DNA of 64,000 nucleotides from NCBI RefSeq assembly GCF_001642475.1, contig NW_019173946.1, forward strand, positions 62,001-126,000, written 5' to 3'. Below the pieces are notes generated by a model. The model made no database searches. It saw only the letters and a list, made by a program, of their open reading frames with translations, and was not told the DNA's origin. How positions within the stretch are numbered: position 1 is the stretch's first letter; the number at the start of each line of letters is the position of its first letter. Position numbers and translations under genes: made by a program. The stretch comes from Fonsecaea monophora. Lineage: Eukaryota > Ascomycota > Eurotiomycetes > Chaetothyriales > Herpotrichiellaceae. Below are positions 10,351-23,265 of the stretch, in pieces.

Positions 10351-13300
10351 CGGTCTTCTCAGATACTGACAAGGCTCAGAGAGCAGAAGGTAGGATGGAG
10401 AATTGCGGATTGAGGTTGAAGGTTTGTAGGTCGGGCGCCTTTGGTGCAGTCCAAGCACTGGTTTAGTGGTGGAGACTTCGGCTGGCCCCAAGTTTGGGTT
10501 TTTTTAGGTAGGAAGGAGTTTCTGCAGCTCTGGTTATTGGCCGGCACAACCAGATCCGACGACACAGTGAACTGGTAAAGGAATGGATTTGTAACCGCTT
10601 CAGCCCCAACTCGACAGGAGCAAAGCAGCGGTAGTGACAGTGGTAGTGATGGCAGTTCGTTAGGTGAGAGGCCGAAGTGAGGTGTGAAGGCAAAACTACG
10701 GGTTCGAGGATGCGATGAAGGAGGGAAAAAGGGAGCACAGGAGGGCAACGTGGAAATTTGAATCAAGTCTGAGTAGCCGATGCCTTTTGTAAAACGTGTC
10801 GCGCGCCCTTGCCTCGTATCGCTAAACCCCCTCGTCGTCTCTGGGCGGAGAAGAACTAGACAGTGAATGCTATAATTGAGTCCCGAGGATTGTACAGTCG
10901 CAGCTGCGGACCAATGAAGCCGGTGGACAGGAACGTCGACGGAGGCGGGCGTGAGAGAGTTCGTAGGGCAACAAGTCCGCGCGCGAATCAAGTCGATGTT
11001 TGTTGACGGAGTTTATACTGATGGAGGGCAGCAGCCTTGCAGCGAGACACGGTTGATTCGAAGGACTCTTGCAGATGGTGGGTGAGGGTGTGTACAAGTA
11101 TGTGTGTAGGGAGAAGGCCCAGGGTTGGCAAACGGACAACTTTATTTTGCATCAATCGAATGATGAATGATGTTGACGACGACCATGATGCTTTGGGATG
11201 TATCCAGGATTTGCATGCCCGTCACTAGCTGGGAACTGGCACCGCTGGTACAAGTAGTCGCTGTGCCTAGTTTATCTATACCAGGGTACCAGGGGGGACA
11301 CATGGACGGGATCCCAGGAAACCAGCGGGATCATACCATAACTACCACCTACCAAATGAGACCCAAGGACCTCAGTTGAGCGAAACCTCGTCGGAATGCC
11401 GCTGTTCATTTGTCCCGATCCGCGATGATGCCGGAGCCTGTGGGAAGAAGGAGGGGAAGAGAGGAGGGGGCCAAAGGGTCGAGGGGCACCCCTGGAAAGG
11501 CTGCAAGAGGGCACCTAAGCCTTGAAGTAGGCCCACGTCCTTGACCTGTACGCGCCCAGAAACAGCCCATGACCCGTAAATTATTCGCTTGATGATTACA
11601 TGCCTACCTAGCTAGGTAATCTTGGGGCCTGTCTGGGATCTGTGATTAGGTGGGGTTCTAACTAAAACCAACATTTAACCCCCCAAGACTGACCTAAAAC
11701 TCAGCTGAAAGCTTTCCGCCCGCCGCCCGAGCCACTCGGTGTCACCTCTGTAACCTCGCTCGGCGTGCCTTTGCACCCCGAAACTTGCCTACTTGGAGGA
11801 TCCATTGGGCTGACCTTATGTAGGATGGTGAGGCCCAGACGTCATGGTCACTCATGCCACTTTCAACTGAAACTTAGGCTCGCATTACTAGATCTGGATG
11901 GGCTGTTACTATTTCTTCAAACAATCAAGCTCACCAAGTGTCAAACTGCAACACTACCAGACGTTTTTTTCTTTCCCTTTGTCATGGGAATTACTATAGT
12001 TGTACACTTGTACTCTGGCCAACGTGAAAATATTTTCACTCGCATGGCATCCCGTATCTCGATCATGGCTGGGATCTTGCTCCGGAATAAAGTGAGACGG
12101 CTGGACGGATGGATCAGTGACTCCAGAGTCGCGATGCGATGACAAACCCACCCTCGACCTGCCAAGTTCCATATCATTCTTCTCTTCTCGCCGGAGAAAA
12201 AAACGACGAGTCGATTGCACGATCCACGTTGCGATCTACTAGTACAGGAAAAGAGCAAGCTATGAGGACAAGGATCGAGATCACCTTGGAGCAAAATATG
12301 GCGTCAAAACCGTGTTGGGGTGGCTGTTGGCAGTCTCCCAGTTGCATCTTGATCCTTCTGTTGGCCTCTGTCGTAGCCTTACCTAGTCCTACCCGTACGT
12401 CAGGGCTGTTTCAAGTTTGGTTGTACTGATGCATTCAACAAAGTATCCTTCCGAACGCCCCTTTCTGTCCACAATAATCCCACAGTCGATTCTACTGATG
12501 GATGCAACCTCCTCGGTACAAAGCTATCCCGTGTTGCCTAGGAGAAAACGTCATGCCACCTGCGACTTTGGAAGATTCTCGCTTGAGTACAGACAAAATT
12601 TCCCTGCGCTTTGATAAGCGCTACTTGTCCTTGTTCCTTGTTCCTGATCGACCGGATCAACGTCGTGTTCCATCTCCAATGGACCTCAATGACTGACCTG
12701 GCTATAAGATCAAACAAGGCAGAGGGTTCGGATTAAAAGGAAACGGCAGATCAGGAAATATTGTCCTGATCGACGAAAGAATTCCCCTTGGGACCGTTGG
12801 CGTTCAGTCTTTGTCTTTGATGATATCACTCACGGAAATAGATCTCGTCGTTGATTGACTCCAACTGAACCTCACTCCGGTCTCCTTTGAGACCTGAAAG
12901 AGGTCCTGTGACATCTACACAAAATACAGTCTAATGACCTTGCCGATTCCCAGCCTCGCTCAGAAGCAAAACGTTGTAATGGGGCAGTGAAGTCCTGGCT
13001 GGTTTGTCTTTCTTCCCTCTCTCGCGATTGTCAAGGAACGGAACAATCCATGCCGTGTCTACTATCCAGTATTTCTCCTGGTCAAGGAGAAGCGAACAGG
13101 TAAGGTCTCCTTCGCCAATTATTCCCGAGCAAGTTGGGTTTTGGTATAATTGGCTACCATCCCCCTTCTTGCTCGAGCATACATAGCAGGAAACATCAAA
13201 GCATATCAACCACACACAGTTGGGGAATCTCCAAAGTGGTCAAACTGCAGATGTCGCCCTCTGGGGGGTCACGGGGAGTCAATTTGCGTGTCTGAGACAA

Positions 13301-15271
13301 GGTGTCAGCAGAGTCTCTGGCGGTCCACCCTTTTTCCGATCACTCGATCCTTCCACTACCGCAGCGTTGAGTGCAGAAGCAAAATTGCATTGCCTCTCAA
13401 AGGAAATGTTGTTCAGTATAATACTACTTTGCCCTCGCAAGGGGGAATTTCAAATGGTATGCAGAATGTATCAGTCCAGCTGAGTGGAAAGCCATGTATC
13501 TGAAACCAGCACTGGTCGAAACGAGCCCAAGCAAAGCAGCCCAAGCAGCCCAAACTTTGGTTCTTTCACTCAGCTGAACCGCCAATACCATCCCACAGTG
13601 GCGAGTAACTCGGGGTCGGAGATCGGTACCTGGAACAGACGCACCCGTGTTTCTAGAGCGAAAGTTCGAAAGGTGAGTGGGTAGAACGAGACAGGATTCA
13701 GAAGCAGCATGCAATGCCAGCGCATCATCCGTGGGCCGTGGGGCATTGCAGGGGGGCTGCATCCAAGTGGCTCGGTCGGTGAGCCTGCAAAGCGACACAT
13801 GGCGGAAGGATCTTCGGGTTCAAAGATCGTTTAGCCCCTTAGCAGCTCGTTTGCGGTCCAGTCATCGTTATCCCAAGGTTTGACGTGGCCGTTTCTGCGA
13901 GGCCGGTGGAAGGACAAACGAAAAACGGCCATGTTCTGCAGCATGTTTGCAGTACCACTGAGGGTGCGTCGAAAAGTACCAATCGAGTAGTGATGGACCG
14001 CCGGACTTCAATTTTTGATGGGAAAAATTGCCAGGGTCCTTTCATCTTTCAAGTGGCCAACACCGTACAAATATCGGTGTACTACTGTCGCGTCGTCCAT
14101 GCGCGTCTATCAACTGGGGGCACATTGGCCGCCTTTTCAGCCACTTCATTAGGTACCGCGCAGAGGCTGAGGCGGTGGATCACAGGAGAATGTACTCAAT
14201 AGTCGTATCGCCTCCCATCTCTTGTTCTCGCCACACCCCTCGCTCATGGCTGTTGCGCGTTTTGCCACATCGTTGGCGAGCCGGGGGAGATCCGCGGTTC
14301 AGAAAGTCTCCTTTGCGCGACCGCCGGTTTGTCGAGGTGGTCTTTAGTACCATCGGCCCGGAGCGCATCTCTGAGCTTTAGAAGAAGCATATTGAGGAGC
14401 GACGAGTGGTTCGAGAGGACACTGAGCTTATGTCAAGCAGCCTGGTTAGTTTGGGCTAATGCAGCTGGATATGCATTCGTTGGCAACGTCGTCAGGGCCT
14501 GCAAGTCATCCCTCATGTTGCAGTGTTGCGCTGTACTCTGAGAAATTGTGTGCGTTGTTCTTCTGGTCCCCTCTAGTTGTAGTCGTTGGTAGCCGATCAA
14601 AAAGACCCCCAAAAGTCTTTCCTGATAGATTGATGCGCCATAATGAAAAAAATGTCCTGTGGCTTTCACGGCCTTTTTCGTGGATCTCTGCGTCCAGACC
14701 TCGTGTTGCAGGTGATTTGAAACCGCTGGGAATCCCAAAGGTGCCCGTATTGGCGAAGTTGGGTACTTTACTTGCAAGCGAGCGACCGAAAAACCTCCCC
14801 CGCATTATTGCCCTGCAGTGACTATTGAACTTGGGAACCTTGGTCACTCTACGGTACGTTGTACTCTGCACCCTTGCATTGGGTTATTGAACCGCGCCTC
14901 TCCGCCATTCAAGCCACGAACAAGCACCACAAGAGAACCAACCTGAGACGAGGTGGAGGAGGAACAAGCAAAAGAGGAGGAGATATTTCTCCCCGTAGTT
15001 CGGACAATCAATCCTCTGTGCGGCGACGCCTGACCGCTGAATCAAATCACATCACATCACACGCTGCGACTGCGAGTCACAAGCCGATCCTCGACTCAAC
15101 ACTCTGACCAAAGACGGAATCCCGCTTGCACTCACTCCCACGCCTCACCTCGCCCTGTTTCGCGAACATCCCTCATTTTGCCCTCTACGCCGCCTTTCGC
15201 CGTAGCCCCAGCATTCGCTGTTCCTGCTGCCGTCGGCCTGCGCCCTCCGCTGTAATGGAATTGGCCAGCGT
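10351..15271. other. Gene-poor region, including the C/T-rich leader of the 9193 gene
   Basis: About 4.9 kb with no supportable gene. Immediately upstream of 10350 the minus strand is pyrimidine-rich, as expected of a 5' UTR and promoter. ORFs in 11.7-14.9 kb are short, overlap on both strands and have no recognisable motif, so I treat them as chance. One inverted TACCTAGCTAGGTA occurs near 11585. No inverted-terminal or target-site duplications marking a transposon were found by eye. Confidence 0.4.
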
Positions 15272-15483
15272 ATGACAGAACTACCTGGGGTCTCTGGTGT
15301 CGTGGAAGGTCAAGCCCAAGCCCAGGGTAAGGGCTGGGGCCAGCACGCTCAAGGTCGGTTTCCAAGCTCCTCTTCCCAAACTCCGGCCGTATTCCAACCT
15401 GCTCACCCTGTGCGGCGACAGCTGTTCCTTCTCGTTTGCCATCCCAAGCGCCCGATAACAATGCTCAAGACGATGCCGAACCT

Positions 15484-18400
15484 ATGTCTAGACCCGAACC
15501 TTCAGAACCTACCTCGACGGGTTCTCCGCGCTTCGGCAGCTCTTCCTCGAAGGAAGCTACCTTTAACCATGTTTCTCCGTCTAGACGCCTCCGGGAGCAG
15601 GACACAGCCACATCGATGTTGAGGACTACTTCAAAGGCGCACAGTGTTGCAAGAGACGGTGAAGATGGTGGAAGCCCATCACTCGGCTTACCAAGTCGGG
15701 AGATCCCTTTTGCCCACATGCGTGTGCATTTCGACGACTTTGCAAAACAACTTCGTCTACATCGACACCATGAGTACCGGAAGCGAATGCTCTACCACCA
15801 ACGGGACCGCTTACGAAACGCTATAGCCCTCTCTGGCCGTTTACAGCGCGTAGGCTCATGGGTGCATGATGGCTTGGTCCAGATTTCTCAACAGTCGGAT
15901 CCGAGCGGTTTCACCAGGGTATATCAACACATGCAGGATCTGGTCAACCTCTGCCATTCACAGTGGTATTACGAGATTCATGCCTCTGATTCCACCTCTA
16001 CCGTGACCTTCAAAACGCCCATCAAGGATTCCTTTTTTGCGAGGCTATCACCTGCTATCCAGGAGGACTGTCTGGAACTCGTACAAACCTTGAGAAGTAA
16101 TCCTCGTTTTCTTATCGAGAGATTCAAGGCAATGAACTCCGAACAGGTCAAGGGTCTCTCGACATCGCCAAAATTCAAAAAGCTCCCTGAGTCGGTCCTC
16201 GCATCACTGTCACAAAACCGTGGTCGCGAATCGCAGCGCAGACGTCCTAGATCCACTTATAAGGACTTTGAGGATGAAACACAATTGATTCGGAGTAAGG
16301 CATATTCCAAAGAGCTTGAAGATTACGCAACATCTTTTGAGCGGTCGAATCCGTTAGCTTTTCTCATTCACAATGTGTATGGCTCTACCCAGGACGTTCT
16401 GAATAAAGAAAGCCAACTGCGCTTTTCCACATGGTCAACAATTTGCGCCACTTTGCTGCTAGAGTCGGGGCCGACATTCGATGCGATCATTGGCGAGGTT
16501 CTGTCTGCATTTGCACACTTGTACGAATGGCAGATCAAAGACCGCCTGGAAATCTTCTTGATGGGCAGTCTACAGCGAGGTGCCTTCCTATATAACTCTC
16601 TGGAGAGCGCTACCACGGGTTCTCGGATGGACATCGGGTCCTTCGATCCGTCTAACACTCCTCAAGCACAGGCCTTCTTTGATGCAGAAGTCAAAGAGCT
16701 TTTCCAAATCTTGTGTTGTGATGGCGGCATACCCACAGGCGCACTATGCTTGGGTCGAGCGATCATTGGGAGGCTTCGCACAGTGGAGAGCCAGAGTGCT
16801 TTTCGCGGTCAATTCTTCTTTAGGTGGTTCTTACAAGATTTCCTGCGCGTCGCCATCTCTTTTCCAGAGGTACTGTGCTTGTAAACTTTCTGTTTTCTCA
16901 GCTGACAGCAAGGCAGGATGAAAAAATGCTCCTTCAATTCCACATCAACGGCCGGGCTAGGTTTCATTTGCTTCATAGGCTTTGGGATCGAGCAGTTGCT
17001 CGTGCCACCGAGACCTTCAACCCAATGTAAAATTTCACGTTTTGTTGCAAAGAGGAAGCACACTAATATCTCACGCAGGGCTGCACAACAGGTCGATCAA
17101 GATATTCAAAACTGTGTAAACGGTATTATCGGCCGAATCTCTGCAGATACCCAGTGTTCCAATCCGTATCGGTCTGAAACGCTTTCGAGCACCATTGCCG
17201 AGCCCAGTGGCTCGTCCTACATCTCAATCTGCGCAGCGGATATTGCTCACCTTCTGGAGAAGCTGAGACCGCAGGTTCTCCATACCTCGAGTCCGTTTGG
17301 GCCATTCTTGAGCTCCTCACAGACGACCTTCAACATGCAATATTCCCGAGCCAGTTCCAAATTTGAACGTCTGTGCAGACGTATACTAGATGTTATCGAG
17401 CCTGGCCACTCGTCGAAGAACGTGCATCCACGGCAAGAAAATTGGGCATTGTTACTAGTTTCGGAGACAGGGAAGATATTGACAGCATCAACAGGATTGT
17501 TGACCAACGGGTCAACGAGGATAGAAGGTCTAGGTGAACTTGATCCAGCAGAGGACGCTGCCCTTCGCCTGGCAGACCAACCCACCGTCCTACGTAATCG
17601 CCAAATCGCCGACCAGATACCGACTAAAGGGATCGGCAACCTCAGCCTCACCGAAATGTTTGCCGCCCAAGCGAATACGTCTCATATAAAGACTGACAGC
17701 ATTACTTCGATGTACTGGCACGATGCACTTAAATACTTGCGGATCTGTTATCCACTCACAGTCCTAACGGGTGACGATACAAAGGTGCTTGGACCATTAA
17801 CTCAGAAATTGAAGAGATGTCGACAGGAGCTTGAGGATGAATGTCTGCAGATGGAACAGGAAGTGGCGGCGCTCGCAGCTTCTTACACTCTCGCAAGAGA
17901 AGATCTATCCAAGGCCTCTGGTTGGCTTGATAAACTTCGGATGAAGCTGTGGTATGAAAGTAACGTACTGACCTCCAATGTTTACGACAATGCAAGAAAT
18001 ATCACGGTTGCGCTGAACAACATGGCACTGCCACCCCTTCAGAAGTTTGCTTCGGCTCAGCAACCAAACGTCTCACTGGAGCCGAGCCGGCCGGGCACTT
18101 CTGCGACATCAGCCTCATCCATCTTTGATCAACCTAGACTTGATACCATGACGATCCTAAAAGCACCAGTGGAACATGGTGGACCTCGAAAACTGTCTGA
18201 TCCACAGATTGAGAAAACGAGAAAGTGGCTCGAGCGGAATCACGTGGAAAACTTCTGTCGAGGCGAAGAGAGAATCCACCGATTCTGCATGGAGGTTAAG
18301 CTGGTCACCCGAAAACTGGTCGGGGAGACCTTGGCTGATAGTCCGGTTCTTTGGGCCAGCGAACTGTTCGCAAGGGAGAAATCTCTGTACGACATTCATG

Positions 18401-19953
18401 CAGTTTTCGGAGGCTATCCGAGCACTAGGCCCCCAAGTGTGATGAGTGAGCCGCTTTCATCCACTTCTTTTCCAATACGCACAGCATTCTTGGGCTCAAG
18501 AACATCGATCTATGGTGGCTCGAGCGGACTTGGAAGGGACGTTTTAGGTAGTGACATGGCGTCGTTCATCAGCTCACCAGGGCGAGCGACCACGTCCACG
18601 ACTCTGGAGAGCACCTTCTGGTCACCGGCCCAATCAAACTCGAGGTCAGTCACCTCGGCCTCTGTACAGTCCAGGCCAGCTTCGACATTCGAGGATGTCG
18701 CCCTAAGCCGACCCATCGATCGTGGCCAAGAAAAGGCGAGCTTTTTGGAGAGCCTGCGACAAGACCTAACCTCACTGTTGCTCTCGGATCTCGGATGCCC
18801 TGTGTGGAGCTGTGGAAGTGAAAGCGACACATGGATGAACGCAGCGTGGCAGACCCCGGGCATTCTTGAACGGCTACTGCAGCGTACTGTGCTAGCTCAG
18901 CTGCTCCCTGCTCAATCAGGGACTGGAGGCCCGATGAACACCTCCCATTCAGGAAGCCCAAGAAAACAGAAAACGCGATCTCAGAGTGCAGCCCCGCTGC
19001 CGTACTCGCCGGCCAGGAATCATTCGATCACTACCACAGGGTCACTGGAAAAACTGCTTACCAATAGCAATGGTGAGCTGACCGCAGGAAGCTTCCCATA
19101 TCTGACAGCATTTGACGACGTCCTCGGCCGAGTGAGGGATCACACGGATCCCATTCTGAAACTCCGGGCCATTCGCGATTTTCGATTATTGTCACAGGCT
19201 TTTCAGCGGAACCACCAAGAAGCCATTCAGAAAGCTAACTCGGCGGCGCAAGATGTCGACTCCCAGGACCCGACACGACGACGCAGCCTCGACCCAAACG
19301 TGCTATCACAAAATCTAAAACGACAACACCGTCAGGGCAAACCCCAAAGTCGAGGCGTGGCTCAGAACTCTGCAGGTGAGAGTGCCACTGTCCAGTTTCT
19401 GAAGGACCTTCTCTTTGTTCTTCGGCCAAAGACAATCTTTCGGGATCTGCAATACATTGCCGCATTTGTGTCTTCGGAAACACTAGACGATATGGAGCTG
19501 GGCCCTGCATTCCTCCACGTAGGATTGGCAGCGTTGGCCTGGAAAGACGAGGTGTGTCGCGGCATGGTCGATGTGGCAGACCGAATTGTTGCCAAGGACG
19601 CGATCAAAAGAAACGTATCAAGTGGTGGTCGCCGGGAGCTGTCGATCCTCAGGGCGATGGAGTACTGGATCATCGGCGCGCAAGAAGGCAACCCAATTGC
19701 ACAACGAGAGCTGGCAAGTCTATATCTCACCCATCCGGACGTGCCTCCAATCGTCAGTCTCCCACTTGCCTTGTCCTCGGAGATTTTCAAGCGTGAAATG
19801 AGGTGGAAAGAAGAGGAGGAGGAAGAGGGATGGCGCCGTAACAGTCAGGCGCTGTGCCTTGCCCTGCACTGGATGCAGGAGGCTGCCAAAAATGGGGATA
19901 CTGTCGCGCAGACCAAACTGGAGGAGCGCGAGGCCGGCCGTTCAATTCGATGA
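15484..19953 (+). CDS. Very large conserved fungal protein with C-terminal Sel1-like repeats
   Basis: Three exons from the first in-frame ATG: 15484-16869, 16917-17026 and 17079-19953 (introns of 47 and 52 bp, with CTGAC and CTAAT branch sites) give 1456 aa. A longer model is possible: ATG at 15272 and an intron 15327-15421 join in frame to the same exon and add 34 residues. The N-terminus is disordered; residues of about 75-480 are helical and include a conserved hydrophobic block around the first intron (FFFRWFLQDFLRVAISFPE). A Ser-rich linker is followed by a C-terminal region containing Sel1/TPR-like units (ILRAMEYWIIGAQEGN, ALHWMQEAAKNGDTVAQ). Sel1 units usually scaffold protein complexes. 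I do not recognise the protein by name. Confidence 0.78.
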
Positions 19954-22249
19954 GGTGACACTGTTTTTATTATCACAACTTCTTTGGCCCGCCCTAAGCA
20001 GAAGGCTTAACGGGCTTTTTTTTTTACTGGGGTGGCTTGGATGTCTTTTGCTGCCAACATGGGGTTCTCTGGAGACATGCGAATTGGTTTTATTGGAAGT
20101 TTTTCGGGCTATTCAGGCACTCCCTTTTTTTGTTTGGTTCGTGCATGGCCTTGTTTCTGTGAGTGTAGCAACTCAAGCGATACACGTGTACTTGTGCTAC
20201 GGGTGGCAGACTGCTATTTGGCGAGTTTTAAATTCTGTTGGAGGATATGAACCGGTCGACATCAGCGCCCGGCAGGACCAGATCAACACTCTCAGGCGGT
20301 CAGGGAGGTCTTTGAAGCCTTACATCTCGCTCTTGCGTTGAATGGATGGACAGATGATGGGCAATGCGGTTGCCATGTGTGAGCTAGTTACTGGTGAAAA
20401 TGCACCAACAGAACTGTGCAGTTGGGTAGAAATTTTCTGGGTCCGTTGTCCAACTCTTGTTTTTCGCCCGATAGAGGCATTGCAGTAGCCGTGAGCCGTG
20501 GATTCCATGTACCTCCGTACCGAGTGGGGCAATGATGAACTAGGTCAAAGGGTCGACATATCCTGGGTCGCCCTGAAAGTTCACTACGCCCACAATTTGC
20601 CTTGGCCAGTCAGAGATGCTGCTCGGGGGACTTTAGTGAGGAAGTCAGGCGATCAGGGAGGACGCATTGTCCTCGTGGACGAATCATGAGGGCGCGAGGG
20701 GAAGGACAGAGATTTCAGCAGCTCTAGGAATTCAGGCACATGCATCGGGGAAGGAGGATTTGCGGTTGCACAGCAGGAAGGAAATGCAGCTCAGCCTAAA
20801 GAGAGTAGGCAAAGGCAACGGAGAAACGACGGGGAGAGATCCAGACCTTGGCCTCTTATTGAAGACATGCCAGTTCATCGCTGACACCCTAGAGACCGTC
20901 CAGAGCATTCCGCAAGCTGACCGGGGACACCGCATGAAGGGAGAGCGGAAAGGAACAGCTGTACGCCCCGAGGCGATGGAGTGAGGTGCGCAAACACCAA
21001 GTCATGAGTACAGTAGCTTAGCGCGAGTTCGTGCCTTTGACTGGAGGAGTTCATTTCGTTTCATGCGGCTAAAGGGCAACCTTGACCCTGATGATGACCA
21101 CGAGTCGCCGCAGGGAGCAAGACACGAGATAAGCCAATGCAAGAGATTTGCAAAAAAGAAAGAGCCCGGGGAATCAAGGCGACAGAATTTTTCTCTTCGC
21201 CCCAATTGCAGACCACGGTAGGAAGAGGTCGTGTACGGAAAACGCAGCTTCTGTCATTCTCATTGGAATGGATCAACGGAGGATTTCTGTATGAGGGAGG
21301 GGGGGTAAAAAAGGCCGAGCGCGTGAGGAGATACCGAGTCGTATGGAGAGAAAGTTGAGATGAAGCAGTAGCTGAATGTCTGAATGATGCATGATGATTC
21401 AGTGGTGGTAGTAGTGGTTGAAGTAGTGAGCGCAGCCGAACACACACAACCCAGGGGGGTGACGGGGCTTGGTGCCTGTGACGTCGGATGCCAAGATCCC
21501 AAGCCTCGGGATTCCCGTTTGTAATGACGGTAGGCTATCCGGCTCACTGGGACAACTGGTCGTGCTGTTCCAGCAAAGTCTAGCTGCCGCCACCCAAAGC
21601 CTCCCGTTGCCCCCCACCAAAAACACTCCGTCATTTGATCCACTCTTAATTCTACGTAACTGCCACTCCAGTCCCTCGACTCTCCATCTGCTGCCCGTCA
21701 CACATCACGCACCCCTCCCTGCACATGCTCTCTTTTCACTCAACTGACTTACAACCAAGCAACTGGGACAAATATCCAAGAATTCCCTCGTCGACCATCC
21801 AGAGGATGATCATCGCCTCGTCGTCCTAATCACCACCTTCCCATATCACCGTGCAACTGATATCCGGCCTGCGTGTCTTTCTCCAACTACTTCTACTTGG
21901 TTGTATCCACAGGCCTCAATCTCCAGTTTTGATTCTCCACTGCAACCACCATAACCCATTGTCCGATCCCAGGGAAACACAACTCTTGTCTCTCCTTTCG
22001 GTTCATATCCTTCCTCTCACACAAATCCTCGCCGGTCACTCTCCTGACCAAGATCCGCCTGACTCTCCGCCTCCAACTCCGATCGTCAAACGAGTCCTCT
22101 TTCGGTTCTATTCCACATCCCTCCGCAGAATTCAAACTTGGCCGTTTTACGATCACAGCCTCTCATCCCTTGAATACGGACGACGCGGAATTTCACGTCT
22201 GCAACTTCATCATCCCGACGCTGAAACTTAAAGTACAATCTCGCCCACC
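19954..22249. other. Intergenic region with C/T-rich leader of the phosphatase inhibitor gene
   Basis: About 2.3 kb without a supportable gene. From about 21640 to 22249 the plus strand is strongly C/T-rich, which is typical of the promoter and long 5' UTR of a fungal housekeeping gene and fits the start at 22250. ORFs on both strands in 20.3-21.6 kb have no family features. Confidence 0.4.
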
Positions 22250-23265
22250 ATGACAGTCGAAGTCCGTCACTCCCCACCTCCCTTGCACCAGCCGGGTTCC
22301 GGTAATATTAGGCCGAAGGGTGAGTTATCAGCGTCTTCTGCTCAGGGAGTCCTCATCACTAACCCCCTAATGCAGGAATATTGAAGAATCCATCCTTTTC
22401 ATCTTCCAGCGGCCATCCGGGCTCGCCCTCAAAAGAGGAATTCCACCTACCTCCGCATATGCCCCTCGACCCAAAGGAAGAGAGAGAACTTGTACTTCAG
22501 AACACCCTTCAAAATGCCGGTCCTCGCCGCTCGTCGTCCGCCGCTAGACGGGCATCCGCGTCGCGCCGTCACTCGGCCGCGTTGGCCGCAAACCATGAAG
22601 ACGACCCGGAAAAGATGCGTCTGAAGTGGGACGAAGCAAACCTCTATCTGGCTGAGCAGGAATCAGGCGGACGCATGAAGATCACCGAACCAAAGACACC
22701 CTATCAATATGGAGACGCCATGATGGAAGACGATGACGAGGAAGATGTGGCTATCGACCCTCGCTTTGTCAACGTCGATGAAGTCGAAATGGCAAAGGCT
22801 CCGAAGCCGAATAAAAAACATCGAGAAAGCGAGATCCCTGGTCTGGAGCTCGGCGAGCCTGAAGAGGAGCTTTCTCCGCGATCCACAGCAGCGCTAGAGG
22901 AAGAAAGAATTGTCAGGGGTTCGAACAATCTTTCGAGGGAATCAAGTAAAGAAAAGCATGTTAGTGTCAGTGACGGGAGTGATGCAGATGGGCTGCAGGA
23001 ACAAGTTGGCATGCCCACTCGTGAGGAGCAGGAGAAACACCGCCAATTTGAGGAGAGGAGGAAGAAGCATTATGAGATGAAGGACATCAAGAATCTACTT
23101 GGGTAAGTTGGTGACTTCCTGGATCTCTTTTCTTCTTCTAGACTGGTGTTGCTAATAATGACATACAGACACCCCGAGGAGTTGGATATGGAAGATGAGG
23201 AACCGCCCGTTCCAGCTGCGATGCCAAAAGATCTGCCAGAGCGATCGGTTAATGGCACCCGCTAG
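22250..23265 (+). CDS. GLC8: Protein phosphatase inhibitor 2 (IPP-2/Glc8 family)
   Basis: Three exons (22250-22319, 22376-23102, 23169-23265; introns of 56 and 66 bp) give 297 aa. The PP1-contacting elements of the family are all present: KGILKNP at about residue 23, split by the first intron; LKWDEANLYLAEQE followed by MKITEPKTPYQYG near residues 125-155, which contains the Thr-Pro phosphorylation site known from inhibitor 2; and FEERRKKHYEMKDIK near residue 255, matching the HYNE-type helix that covers the PP1 active site. The protein regulates type 1 phosphatase in nucleus and cytoplasm. Long acidic and Ser-rich insertions are normal in fungal members. The gene converges on the Crb2-like gene. 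Confidence 0.92.

Noticed and set aside
10359..10991. 210-codon minus-strand frame upstream of the Ser-rich gene
   Set aside because: Covers its C/T-rich leader; composition reflects the pyrimidine bias and no motif is recognisable.
11765..12430. Several 60-125-codon frames as a possible gene
   Set aside because: Overlapping frames on both strands, no splice-joined conserved motif, no family recognised.
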